Assembly (NCBI GenBank): GCA_037349105.1
Contig: JAYJMM010000097.1
Span: forward strand, 124,001-188,000
DNA from: Limnomonas spitsbergensis
Taxonomy: Eukaryota > Chlorophyta > Chlorophyceae > Chlamydomonadales
Direction of reading: 5' to 3'
Length of the DNA stretch: 64,000 nt
Shown: positions 54,264 through 64,000 of the stretch, piece by piece
How positions within the stretch are numbered: the stretch's first letter is position 1
How the letters are laid out: each line of letters starts with the position of its first letter
Notes under the pieces: model-generated
Told to the model about the DNA's origin: nothing
The model's input: only the letters and a program-made list of their open reading frames with translations
Databases searched by the model: none
Translations under genes and position numbers: made by a program

Positions 54264-57200
54264 TCAGCGCATTTGGTCGTACTGGCGCCGTCGCTCAGTG
54301 TCCCTGAGTGTGCTGTAGGCCTCTTGCACCCGCTGGAACATGGCCGTAGATTGTACCCTGTCAGCGCCCGTCGCACTTGCTTGCGTGTCAGGATGGTACT
54401 TGAGCGCCGCAGCCCGGAAGGCGGCCTGGATCTCCGAGGTGCTTGCGCTCTGTGGCACCCCCAGCAAGCGGTAATAGCCCTTGGAGTCGCCCAGGGAAGA
54501 CGATGGAGGTGCCTGTGACCCTCTTGGGCCGGTAGTTTGGCCCCGCTGCTGCTGCCAGGATCTCCCTCGACTGGAGGAATGATCCCGCTTATACTCACGC
54601 ACCCAGTCAGCATCCCAATCGTGTTCCCGCTGCGACCGCTCCTGCCATTTCTGCTGCTGTGGGAGGAGGAAGCCGTGCCACCATGCCCGCAGCTCAGGAA
54701 AGATCCGGGCTGTGAAACCGGCCAACACACCTGGCAGCACGGCGCCAATCCAGAACAGCCGCAGCCAAGGCAATGCAAACCCAGCAACGATCAAGATGAT
54801 GGGCGTCACCACGGCGGCCAGGGAGGCAATCTTCGTGTCGTCATACATGCGTGTCCCTGCAAGTCAATGAGATTTAAAGAGTTTAAGGCCGTGATGTAGC
54901 TGAATTGTAGCTGACGTACCGGGTTCACATCCATGCATGCTTGTCTCTGCAAGTCAATGAGAGTTAAATAGTCAAAAGCCATAATGTAGCTGAGTTGTAG
55001 CTGACGCGCCGAGTTCACACTCATACATGCGTGTCCCTGCAAGCCAATGAGAATGCTAGGCAGTGATGTAGCTGAATTGTAGCTGACATGCGCTTACACA
55101 AACAGGAGGTCAAACTCAGAGGGTCACACTCATACATGCGTGTACCTGCACATGCATGCACATGAGTGTCCCCGCACGAGTCTCCCTAAAAGTCAATGAA
55201 AGGTGAAGGCTGTGAGGTAGCTGAATTGTAGCTGACTTGTGCTTACACAAACATGAGGTCACACTAAGAGGGTCATACTCATACATGCGTGTACCTGCAA
55301 GTCAACGAGAGTTTAAGGCCGTGATGTAGCTGAATTTAGCTGACGCGTGCTTGCACAAACAGGAGGTCACACTCATACATGCGTGTCCCTACAAGTCAAT
55401 GCGATTTTAAGGCAGTCAATTACGTTACACCGCCTGGCCCTGCTCAGAAGGCTCGGCCGCGTCAGTGCCCAACAGTGAAGTTGGGAGAGGGAACCTGAAT
55501 TTAAGAGGGGAAAGGAAAGAAACAAAGGAGCGAAAAAAGATGGGAAATATCCCTCTTCCACCTCCCAAGAAAAAATGTAGTGTCCAAATCAGCCTGCTGG
55601 CATATATCCCACAGGTCTCGTGGAGGCCTCAAGGACAGTCAAAGTGTGAACCAGTGGTGTGAACCCCTGTTTGTGTAAGCGCACGTCAGCTAAAATTCAG
55701 CTACATTGAGGCCTTCAGCCAAAGGGGCCTGGTGCAGCAAGCCCCGTTACTTGAGCCACTGGCTGCAGACTGATCCAATTTTGGTCCTTATTGGCGCAGT
55801 GATGGCCGTCGGGCAGCCCCCGTCAGGTGCTCTGGCACGCACTTGCATAAACACCAACGTGAACCTGACGTTCAACACTGGCATGCAAAGAGGGGCCTGC
55901 CTTTAGCCCATCTCCGCATACCAGTGGAACTTCAGTCTAAAGCTATGCCAGTTTAAAACGGTGCATACCTGCTGGGCCCTGCTAAACGCTCGGCCGCGTG
56001 GGGCTTGCAGGGAATGACTAAGCTCAATTCCAGCTACCATGCACAGCCAGGACCATGGTGCAGCCATGCCACCCTCCCACGTGAGGGGGGCAGGAACATG
56101 GAACCCGGCGATCTAGACAGGAGGAGAGAGAAGATTGTGTGGCGGGTTCAATCCCTCAACCTTTACGCATGGATGCCGCCAGCATGATACACTGATACCA
56201 CTGGACCGTTTCCTTTTCATGAAATGCCATGTCAGTAAGAGGCTCTATGCGCACCGGCAACCGGAGCTCCGGGGAAGGCGCCCACGAAAGTCCTCATCTT
56301 GAATTGGAAAAGCGGGCTTCTCAGTGTGAATACGTAGACTGGGATGTAGACTGGGTGCGCGGAGACATCGCTCAGAAACGTAACATTGAGCTCAATGTTT
56401 GAGATCTCATCTGCCCCGGGATACTCCTGGAGCAGGAGAGCCTGCACAGAATCCCGCTCCTGGCCCCTGATGACATGGGTAGAGGCAGGCCTTGCAGAGA
56501 TGCAGAGATGTTGCACAGATGCTGAGATGTTGCTGAGATGATGCAGATATGTTGAGATGTTGCAGGGATTTTGCAAATATGCTGAGATGTTGCAGAGATG
56601 CAGAGATGTTGCACGTCGCTGATTCAGCATGACATGTTCAATCGTTTAGGAGCCAAGGAAGCCCTGGGTTTCAGGGCCGGCCACATCATGGTGACAAAAT
56701 TAATCGGTGCTTCTGCGTAGCATGAAAAACGGAAGTGTGTCACGCACGCCGTCTTCAAGAGAAAAAACGACGGCAACACGGACTGGTATTTGGGCCTGCC
56801 GCAGTCCAGGAGGCACACAATCTGTCTGGGAGATCCCCAAACCTGATGCACCTACTCGATCCAGGCCAATGCCTTGCTCTTGGCCGTGTCCGGCGTCATG
56901 GTGAATGGGTAGACCCTCCGCAATCGACCGGACGGATCAGCCATCATGCCTCCTTCCAACGCTTTGGCGTGCACCAGGGCAGGTCCGGGCCTCAGCTTTT
57001 GAATGTCAGACTGAGGATACTTAGAACCTGCATACAGCTGAAAGCCAACCATATATGAGGATCCAGGACAACAGAGCCCTCGTTTTTCTTGACAGCTATA
57101 GGCAGGGGGGGAAACACTGGAAGAAGATACCATAAGGGGAGGACAGAAGACACGGTATAGCATGTAAACAGGACGCTCACTCCCATCCATGACATAATGC

Positions 57201-58875
57201 ACATGCACAGGACAGCACAGGACGGCAGCGATCGCACATGAGTTTGAGACCCGCCCATCCTGAAAACAGCGCCTAAAGCAAACTGCTGCTCCACCAGGGA
57301 AAGTAAATGCAGATCCAGGGAGTGAGAATGCAGATCCAGGGAGTGAGAATGCGGATCTAAGGGATCAGATCCCTCGTCAGGCCTACACGTCAGCTGCGCT
57401 TCTTTCTTGCCCCCCTTTGTCTATTCCCCCCTTTCTTCCCAACCGGACAGTCAGGCGCTCACTTGGCTGAGCCTTGTCAGTGGGTTCCAGAGTTGTAGCG
57501 TCATTAACCACATGCATTACGGTAGCCATGTCCCATGCTTTGGCCAAAATGGGCGGCTTCCTTGATCCACGCACTTGCTTGCATACCGGTATCTATCTAT
57601 GTCTTCATTCACACCCAGACTGTAAAAGTGTGAAGGTACGCGAGCACACACCTGCAGCTGCTCCTGCTCAGCTCTGTAGAGCCGTTCCCAGGTCCGGTCC
57701 AAGCGCACCGTCTGCCAGCTGGTGTAGGTCTGCATCTCCACTCGCATCGTTGTTGGGTTGAGGCGGTTGCCCGTGTACTTCGTGCCCACCTTCAACAGCA
57801 GAGAATGATCTGTGAGAGCCGGTCAGGAGTCGCATGCACCGACACCCGCGCCATGAGGGCCACACCATGAGAGCCGCGCTATGAGGGCCGGTCATTTTGG
57901 GCGGGTCAAGAGTCACGTCCAGTCGCGCCATGAGGGCCGGTCAAAATTCGCGTGCACCCGCCCCATGACACCCGTTTCATGACACCTGCCCCATGTCACC
58001 GGCCCCATGAGAGCCTGTGACACGTCGCCACTCAAGAGGGCAGAGCAGTGGTACGGCGCGGCGCCAGAGGGCTCAGGTCTCATGGTTTCATAGCCGTCTG
58101 GGCCTCACCTGTGCTGAGCCCACGTGCACAGATACCGTACCGGACATCATCCAGAAGGGAAGGAATGCCTGAATGAGTGCATGGGGAGGGGGCCGGGGGG
58201 CACAGGCTTTGAGGCTCAACGGGGTGGGCAGGTTGCACAGCTGCATTGAATGCCTGAGCGGACTGGAGGGTCATCAGCAAGTGGAGTGGGGGAATTATAT
58301 AGCCACCTAACAGAAAAGTGCAGATCTAACAGAAAAGTCCAGAACTGGCTAAGGACCCGCGCCGCTTGCCTCCTTGGCCTTCTCATACTGTCGCAGGGGG
58401 GCCAGGAAAGGCTGCTTACTGTGGAACTGTTTGTATGAGTCATCGGCCTGCACAGTAATAGGGCCAAGATAATAGAGTTACTGGGGTGGGCAGCACACCA
58501 TTAAAAATGGGATACATGGTGTACTGTTCAATGACTTGGGGACGACGCAGGCAATTCAGAAATTAGGTCATCGGACTTATGGCATACCTGTTGCTTGCTG
58601 ATTGCAAATGGAATGGCTTTTAATCTTTCTCTAGGAGGGCCTTCTGCATGTCCTTTTGAAGAATCTGAAGAGGCGGCACGCACACCCTGCAAGCTCTGGC
58701 ATGGGTTTTTTGTGTCATGATGCAAGCCATGCAGGCCATGCAGCCCAGGCTGTGCATTGACGGGTCCAGGTTGAACCATCCTGGCGACGACGACATTCCA
58801 TGCGGATGATGCAGCTAGGTAATTCAGTGGGGAATGATATTGAGCTACGAAAAGTATGTCTCGGCGTGCTGGCAT
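54264..58875 (-). CDS. Membrane-anchored J-domain protein, six exons, 507 aa
   Basis: Exons 58588-58875, 58357-58447, 57652-57809, 56856-57037, 56255-56466 and 54264-54856 join with matching phases. The first 75 residues are Arg/Ser/Ala-rich, presequence-like. The middle (LKAIPFAISKQQADDSYKQF, NPTTMRVEMQTYTSW, ending HPVYIPVYVF...VGAFPGAPVAG) has a soluble beta-rich character I cannot name with certainty. Two membrane segments follow (ASLAAVVTPIILIVAGF and LFWIGAVLPGVLAGFTA). The C-terminus is a J domain, GYYRLLGVPQSASTSEIQ...LKYHPDT...FQRVQEAYSTLRD, with the HPD that activates Hsp70 ATPase. Organellar membrane location is inference. Confidence 0.75.
54842..55420 (-). repeat. Tandem array of a splice-acceptor block, about six copies, 88-130 bp apart
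   Basis: Each minus-strand unit holds CTCATTGACTTGCAG|GGACACGCATGTATG, which is the acceptor and the first exon bases of the J-domain exon, plus GTCAGCTACAATTCAGCTAC. Copies are near 54842, 54930, 55020, 55130, 55280 and 55375; the exon proper uses the copy at 54856. Confidence 0.9.
55680..55830 (+). repeat. Dispersed repeat family R2, copy
   Basis: Contains CGTCAGCTAAAATTCAGCTA, GGCCTGGTGCAGCAAGCCCC and the TTGGCGCAGTGATGGCC block. Confidence 0.65.
55955..56172 (+). repeat. Dispersed repeat family R1, full-length copy with perfect B-box match
   Basis: From AAAACGGTGCATACCTGCTG to ATGGATGCC. It holds GGCGGGTTCAATCCCTCAAC, which matches GGTTCRANNCC exactly. No convincing A box was found 30-60 bp upstream. 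It lies in the intron before the J-domain exon. Confidence 0.85.
56493..56620. repeat. GAGATGTTGCA-type short repeat
   Basis: Irregular copies of GATGCTGAGATGTTGCAGA in the intron just upstream (minus strand) of the fifth J-protein exon. Confidence 0.8.
57303..57370. repeat. 21-bp x3 repeat (GCAGATCCAGGGAGTGAGAAT)
   Basis: Three near-identical copies in the intron between exons 3 and 4 of the J-domain gene. Confidence 0.85.
57835..58030. repeat. GCCATGAGGGCCGGTCA-type repeat
   Basis: Degenerate copies of CGCCATGAGGGCCGGTCA and CCCCATGACACC, in the intron adjoining the exon 3 acceptor of the J-domain gene. Confidence 0.75.
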
Positions 58876-60844
58876 TCATCAGGAGTATCTATGATTGAGC
58901 AGTGCTGTCTTCAGAGTGGACCAGCGTATTCGCAGATGGCCAGGCGATGCATGTACTTTTTTATCAATGCAACCCATGGGGAGAACCTGTAAGGAAACTG
59001 TTGCTTTGCGTTAAACGCGGTCCTTTTGTGTGGATGTTCACACTCACTGTCACGGAAGTGATCGCGCAGGGGATCCCCTGTGACCGCGTGACGTTGTACT
59101 CAATCAACCGAACAAGCGCGACACAACCGAAACGCAACCGACAGATACGCTGAATCGATCACACCTACCCAGAATCTCCCTGCACCTACCCACCCCTTCC
59201 AGCGGCCCACCAGCATGTCCATACATACCGAGATTCCCGGCATGCAGTGCACGAGCTGGGTATCTACTGGAGGGCGCCTGTCATGCATTAAAATGCCACC
59301 ACCTCACTTCCACCTCCCACACATTTCTCATGTATTATTAAAAACAATCGATCAAATGTTTGTGTTCATTCCCCAACTAGCTGATTACTGATACCGCACC
59401 GGTACCATACTACCTTCCAAGGTCCCCTGTTAATATATTGCTGTCACTGTACCAATTCGATTTAACTCATCTTATACGTACTGTACCGGTACGCCACGCC
59501 AAGACGCCAACGAACTGCATCGTGATTTCGACCTAGACCCCGCCATCCTATCCAATCATCCATCGCTCAAGCCCCCATCAGAATCATCACTCAGGTGGGT
59601 AAATCGGTATACTTTATACACCTGTCGTGCCCTGACATGTCGTGTCCTGACATTTGTGCGCATGTATGTTGTCATGTCAATCAATGATGATCCATCCCCG
59701 CTCCAGTCCCTCCGACACTACCGCCCTCTCTCCTTCATTCCCGGTATGTAGTATCATCTATCCATCCTCCCGCCGCGCGCAGCCAAGCGTGCCTCTCAGT
59801 CACCACATCGATCGCGCTTCATCGTATCACCGATTGAGCCGAGAAAGCCATCGCACGTCAAGCGCTCCAGCAGGTATGGCAAGCAAGGGAGATGGCCAGA
59901 GAAAGTTTGACACGTCACCTGCCAGTTGTGCCCGCACGCGACTGAGCGACGTCGTCTGAAATGAAGCCAGCCTGACCCTATTACTTGATTGGGGCCGGCT
60001 CGGATAAAAATTTGGACGAGAGCAATATTCGCTGTTAGGTGGCTTCCAAGGAGCTCTTCCTCCCAGTCATGTCCCCATCACTTCCAGTGCTCTTAACCTA
60101 CAATTCAGCTACATCCTGCTGCATGGCAGAAAGTCCTAAATGCTTATGCATGGGTGGTGCATGGGTCGGTCTGGATCTGGCTGCAATGGACCGAGGGGTT
60201 TCGGCGCTTTTCCTCCCTGCCCACACATTTTTCAGTGCGCTTAAGCTACAATTCAGCTACGTCTTTTTGCATGCATGGCAGCACGTCCTACATCCTCATG
60301 CATGGGCGATGCATTGCATGGGTCTGTTTGGCTGCAATCGGCCCAGGGGTTTAGGCACTCTTCCTCCCTGTCCACAGTCCACCAGAAGTACACATCAGCC
60401 GCATACAGTCAATGCAGATGCCGTGTCATAGTGCAGCATGTCCAGAACTTCAGATGCATGTTCCTGTCTGGCCCCAATTGGCCCAATGAAGGCGGCTGCA
60501 CGGCAATCTGGCGAAGTTGGCCATGCAAACACCATGAAAACTGCATGAATTGCCCAGGGCTTTCCCTCCATGCATCTTCGAAACACTGTTTTGTCATATC
60601 GCTGGCTGCTGTCCTTCAAATCCTCTGTGAATTTACGCACGCCAGCCTGAATGTCGCTTACAAGGAGCATGCTGTCAATATTGCTGCCGCAGAAAGAGGG
60701 CATCCTTTTCCTGCACCACAGTAGCTTCTCTAGCAAGCAACCTCACATTCGGCGTGCATCGTGTGAAGTCTCAAGGGCCTGTACTTCCGTTACTATTACA
60801 TGCAAAAATGACATCCAAGGTGAGAAACAATGTTTATTTCAGCT

Positions 60845-60975
60845 ACACTTCAGCCATGCTTCAGCTACATCACGGCCTTTGGCTGGCGGGGCTTGGTGCA
60901 GCAAGGTCTGTTGTTTATGCCACCCGCCGTAAGCAGTCGGTCGGTCAAGGTTTGGTCCCGATCGGCCCAGTGGTT
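60845..60975 (+). repeat. Dispersed repeat family R2, clear copy
   Basis: Begins with TCAGCTACACTTCAGCCATG, then CATCACGGCCTTTGGCTGGC, TTGGTGCAGCAAGGTCTG and TCCCGATCGGCCCAGTGGTT. Confidence 0.7.
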
Positions 60976-61160
60976 GATGAGCTCTATGCAATGATCGAGC
61001 TCCATGCAATGATCTATGAGCTCTATGCAATTATGGAGGTCCATGCAATGATCGAGCTCCATGCAATGATCGAGCTCCATGCAATGATCGAGCTCCATGC
61101 AATGATCGATGAGCTCCATGCAATGATCAAGCTCCATGCAATGATCGAGCTCCATGCAAT
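60976..61160. repeat. 18-bp tandem repeat (GAGCTCCATGCAATGATC), about nine copies
   Basis: Units of 18 bp, with a 21-bp variant carrying GATGAGCTC. On the plus strand it is open as ELHAMI repeats, running toward the DUF506 gene. Confidence 0.9.
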
Positions 61161-61351
61161 CGTTGAATTTGATGTGATTTCGACATGGATTCAACTTTCG
61201 ATCCTGATAATGAAATTCTGGAACCTGATTCGCCGGACTCCCATGCGACAGGTCCCCAACCAACATGCAATTACGCGTCTGTTCCCATTTCCCAAGCCCC
61301 ATGCACATTTTACTGGTGTCCATTCCTGACCAACCCACGCCTATTTCACAG

Positions 61352-63267
61352 GTTCATTCCGCTATTGAGGGTCTCATTGAAGCTGGGGTTGATGCATCTG
61401 ACACCCAGGCCATGGCCTCAGCCCTTCTAACTGCATTCGGCTACGCTGCCCGCGTCTGCTCCACTGCGACAACAGCACCATATTCACGACTCGAAACACT
61501 GCAGAACGAGTACATCATCATTGAGCCGGCAAGCTCCATGTCTTATGACGGGCCTGATGAGCTGCTCTACGTGGACTTGGCCTTTCGATCACACTTCGCT
61601 CTGTCTGAGCTAGTGGGTCGTCCGCGCTACCAGGCCATGCATGCGGACCTGCCGCAGGTCTTCGTGGGCAGCAGGTCAGAGCTGAGGCGCAAGGTCATGC
61701 AACTGGCAGCGGCCATCGCTGATGAGTTTTGGAACAAGGAGGTGGGCACAATAGGGCAGGCATTATGTCATACATTGCCAATACTTCATCCTTTTTGAAG
61801 CGCTGTAACGTGTTTGATACAAGAAGGTGAGCGCAACAGGGCATGCATTATGACATGGCCAAGGCATGACAAAAAGGTAAGCACGGCAAAAAAGAATGTA
61901 TTGCGTTGCCAACTACCCATTTTTTGAAGTTTGGCACGGGTCACATGGTGTTCCAGGGCAAGGCTACAAGACAATATTCCTGTATGCTTGCCAAACTACA
62001 GATATTTCCATGGGCCTTCTGCCTTTCCAGATATTTCCATGGGCCTTCTGCCTTTCCAGAAAGAAGGAAAGCTGCGCCCCGTGGGAGGCGTGAGAGTTCA
62101 GGAAACGGCGCAGCGTGGGCCAAGTCCTCCTCTGAATTTTGCCTTGCCACCTGGGCTCCTGTCCAGCCTGAAAGACCCCCCTGGTCTGACAAAGCTGCCC
62201 CTTGCAAGGGTGCATACGGGTACTGGTAAACTTGTACGCTTGCACCGGTGTTTATTTAACCAGACTGCCTGCGGGCCGCTGCTGGGCGGCCACCGCTCGG
62301 CGAATGGGGCCAAGCCTTGACCGGCCTAAGACCAGTGGCCGGAGCAACAGGGCGTTCTGTGCCAGCCCCCCCCCAGCCATAGGGCTGGTTGTAACTGACG
62401 TGAAGCTAAAGCACCCTTTACTTTAGTGCTCTTCACCCTCTACATGGTATGCTGCACCAGACACCCGAGGTTGTAACTGAAGTGTAGCTGCAGCATGCTT
62501 TTTTGAACAGTTCTTTTGACCCTCCACAGGGCTGGGAAGTGCCCCCTTGGCGTTCCCTGGAGGCGCTCATGACCCTCTGGCCCACCTCCGAGGCAGAAGC
62601 GGGGGCGCGGCTGCAGAGGTCTTCAGTCGGCGGAAGTAGCTCCTCTGACGCCTCATCCTTCAGTTGCGACAGCGGCAGTCCGACGGGACCCCTCTCTTCC
62701 AAAGGAAAGCTTGCAGCTACCGCGAAATGCCACGCCACCATCATTGGTTTCGATGTGCGCCTGCTTGCACCTGCCGGAGCGCCCAACAGCAATTCGAAGG
62801 CTTCAGTGCTCGCACCCCCTTCTGTGCTGGCACCCCTTTCAGTGCTCGCACCCCCTTCTGTGCTGGCACAACCGGTGCAGGCCAATCTCCAACCACCCCT
62901 TACCCTGCCATGTGTGTGTGAGCCAGCTTCCGGAGTGCCCAACAGCAATACGAAGGATTCAGTGCTCTTGACCCCTTCTGTGCCATCACAGCCAGTGCAG
63001 GACGTCCAGCTGCCTCCCCTTATCCTGCCATGTGCGTGTGAGCCAGCTTCCCTCAAGCAGACCACCATCACCCAACGGCCAACCCTCACGAGCGGCTCGG
63101 ATGCGACACTGGCTCACGGCGCAGGCCTGTCCCAGGGAAGACCGCTGGAGACGAGAGCTGATGTAGTTGTCCCGCAGCTGCCTGCATCCCGCATGATAGC
63201 CGGAAGGCGGCGTTCAGGCAGACGCAACAGGCGGAAGGTTGTCAGTGGCGCAGCAGCAGGTCGCTAG
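61352..63267 (+). CDS. DUF506 (PDDEXK_6) family protein, 5' end unresolved
   Basis: Two exons, 61352-61741 and 62530-63267, both phase 0. Exon A holds LIEAGVDASDTQAMASALLT and FGYAARVC, then EYIIIEP...LLYVDLAFRSHFALSE, RPRYQAMHADLPQVFVGSRS and a helix. Exon B begins GWEVPPWRSLEALMTLWP. These are the conserved blocks of plant DUF506 proteins (EYIDV...DFRSEFEIARPT..Y....LP.+FVG...PPWR). The fold is nuclease-like but no activity is known; in land plants members affect root-hair growth. The rest of exon B is Pro/Ser/Leu-rich, with a duplicated block (PNSNSKASVLAPPS / PNSNTKDSVLLTPS) and a basic C-terminus RRRSGRRNRRKV, a possible nuclear signal. The start codon was not fixed. Confidence 0.75.
62225..62350 (+). 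repeat. Dispersed repeat family R2, copy in the DUF506 intron
   Basis: Contains GCCACCGCTCGGCGAATGGG, GCCAAGCCTTGACCGGCCTA and AGACCAGTGGCC. A preceding direct duplication of ATATTTCCATGGGCCTTCTG lies at 62002-62055. Confidence 0.65.
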
Positions 63268-64000
63268 GCTCAGCCAGGCATGTGACCTGAACAGTTGAGA
63301 GGCGTGGTGAGCAAGCCAGCAGATCCATGATTCAAATGTCTCGCTTTTAGAGGCAGCAAGCAATATTTCGCAGTGGCGGTCTAGATGGTTTGGAGTTTGG
63401 AACAGAAAAATGTGTATGTATAACACTGGTACAGATTGACGTTGGCAGCAGGTCATGTATGCTTGAGAACAATTGATGCCCCCATGCATCCCAGTTGTGC
63501 CATGATTGTAGTGCCCCCAATTTTGTGCAACTGTCCAAAGGTTTTGAGATTCAACTGTATATGTACAAACTGCTGCCTGATGGTGATTTTCCTTGCGTGC
63601 TTTCCGATTTTCCTTGCGTGCTTTCCTTGCGTGCTTTCGTGCCCATCTGCCAGGATCGCATGTGACAGCTCATCCTGTTTGTAGATGTGGAATTTTTCAA
63701 ATTTCAAACTGGCAAAAATATTGGAGGATATGTTTTGAACGGCGATGGTGCATGTCGTGTATGTATAAACAGGAGAGCCATTCTTATTCCTGGTTATGGG
63801 TGGTCATGACAAGCTAATACTGTACCTATATATGAATATATACAGTCTACATGTCGTTCTTACATGCACAAATTTCGGGGCTGCCTTTTCCTTTTGGGGC
63901 GGATATCTGTTTCCTTTGTGTTCTTCTCCTTCTTTCCCTCTTGCCTCCTGTATCTTTTCTTCCAACGGGACAGTTGGGCGCCCACGCGGCCGAGCCGTTT
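63268..64000. other. 3' flank of the DUF506 gene; no gene seen
   Basis: Contains a triple TTTCCTTGCGTGC repeat at about 63586-63632 and, at 63955-63998, a copy of the CAACGGGACAGTTGGGCGCC block shared with 46500 and 57425. Confidence 0.45.

Larger units (their letters stand above)
58876..61351. other. Intergenic to 5' region of the DUF506 gene, with R2 copies
   Basis: R2 fragments lie near 60095-60200, 60245-60350 and 60455-60500. A short frame at about 59875-59959 (MASKGDGQRKF...TRLSDVV) is a weak candidate first exon, since plant DUF506 proteins carry a similar RLSDMV motif, but no splice fit could be shown. Confidence 0.4.

Overview
The window is nuclear DNA of a eukaryote, most likely a chlorophyte green alga (inference). 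Genes are split by many GT-AG introns. A divergent H3/H4 histone pair ends in 16-nt histone stem-loops. A DUF506 (PDDEXK_6) gene and a FAM114-like protein of the plant type are present. There is a degenerate TTTAGGG-type telomere-like tract, and a LINE whose RNase H plus C-terminal endonuclease-like layout recalls the Dualen/RandI elements known from Chlamydomonas. I see no rRNA, convincing tRNA, CRISPR array or bacterial operon. Exon models were built by hand from splice sites, reading phase and family resemblance; no database search was possible.

Layout. 0-7 kb: the last exon of an EXPERA (emopamil-binding-like) gene, then a 5.2-kb decayed LINE on the minus strand. 7.9-10.1 kb: an EF-hand gene (+). 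10-20 kb: repeat-rich and gene-poor, with one possible small ORF and a 500-aa putative membrane protein (-). 20.6-30.1 kb: an eight-exon IQ-motif protein (-, about 1192 aa). 31.2-40.5 kb: a seven-exon FAM114/DUF719-like protein (-, 825 aa), divergent from an 844-aa proline/alanine-rich protein at 40.8-43.5 kb (+). 45.0-46.0 kb: histones H4 (-) and H3 (+). 48.5-52.6 kb: an oligoribonuclease reading directly into a RING-H2-like domain (-). 54.3-58.9 kb: a six-exon membrane J-domain protein (-, 507 aa). 61.3-63.3 kb: the DUF506 gene (+, 5' end unresolved).

The most unusual feature is in the introns. In five genes the splice junction itself, meaning the last or first bases of an exon together with its GT donor or AG acceptor, has been copied in tandem into the adjoining intron. 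Examples are a 41-bp x3 donor array in the EF-hand gene, a roughly 20-copy 71-bp donor array in the FAM114-like gene, diverged donor copies in three introns of the IQ gene, and acceptor copies in the J-protein, oligoribonuclease and IQ genes. Other introns hold unrelated minisatellites, many with units of 39-43 bp.

Mobile DNA besides the LINE: two copies of a hAT-like MITE, each with a perfect 8-bp target duplication; a TA-flanked 423-bp MITE; a 43-bp-arm hairpin; and two dispersed short repeat families. Family R1 carries a perfect pol III B-box match in some copies; family R2 is marked by a GTAGCTGAATTGTAGCTGAC motif.
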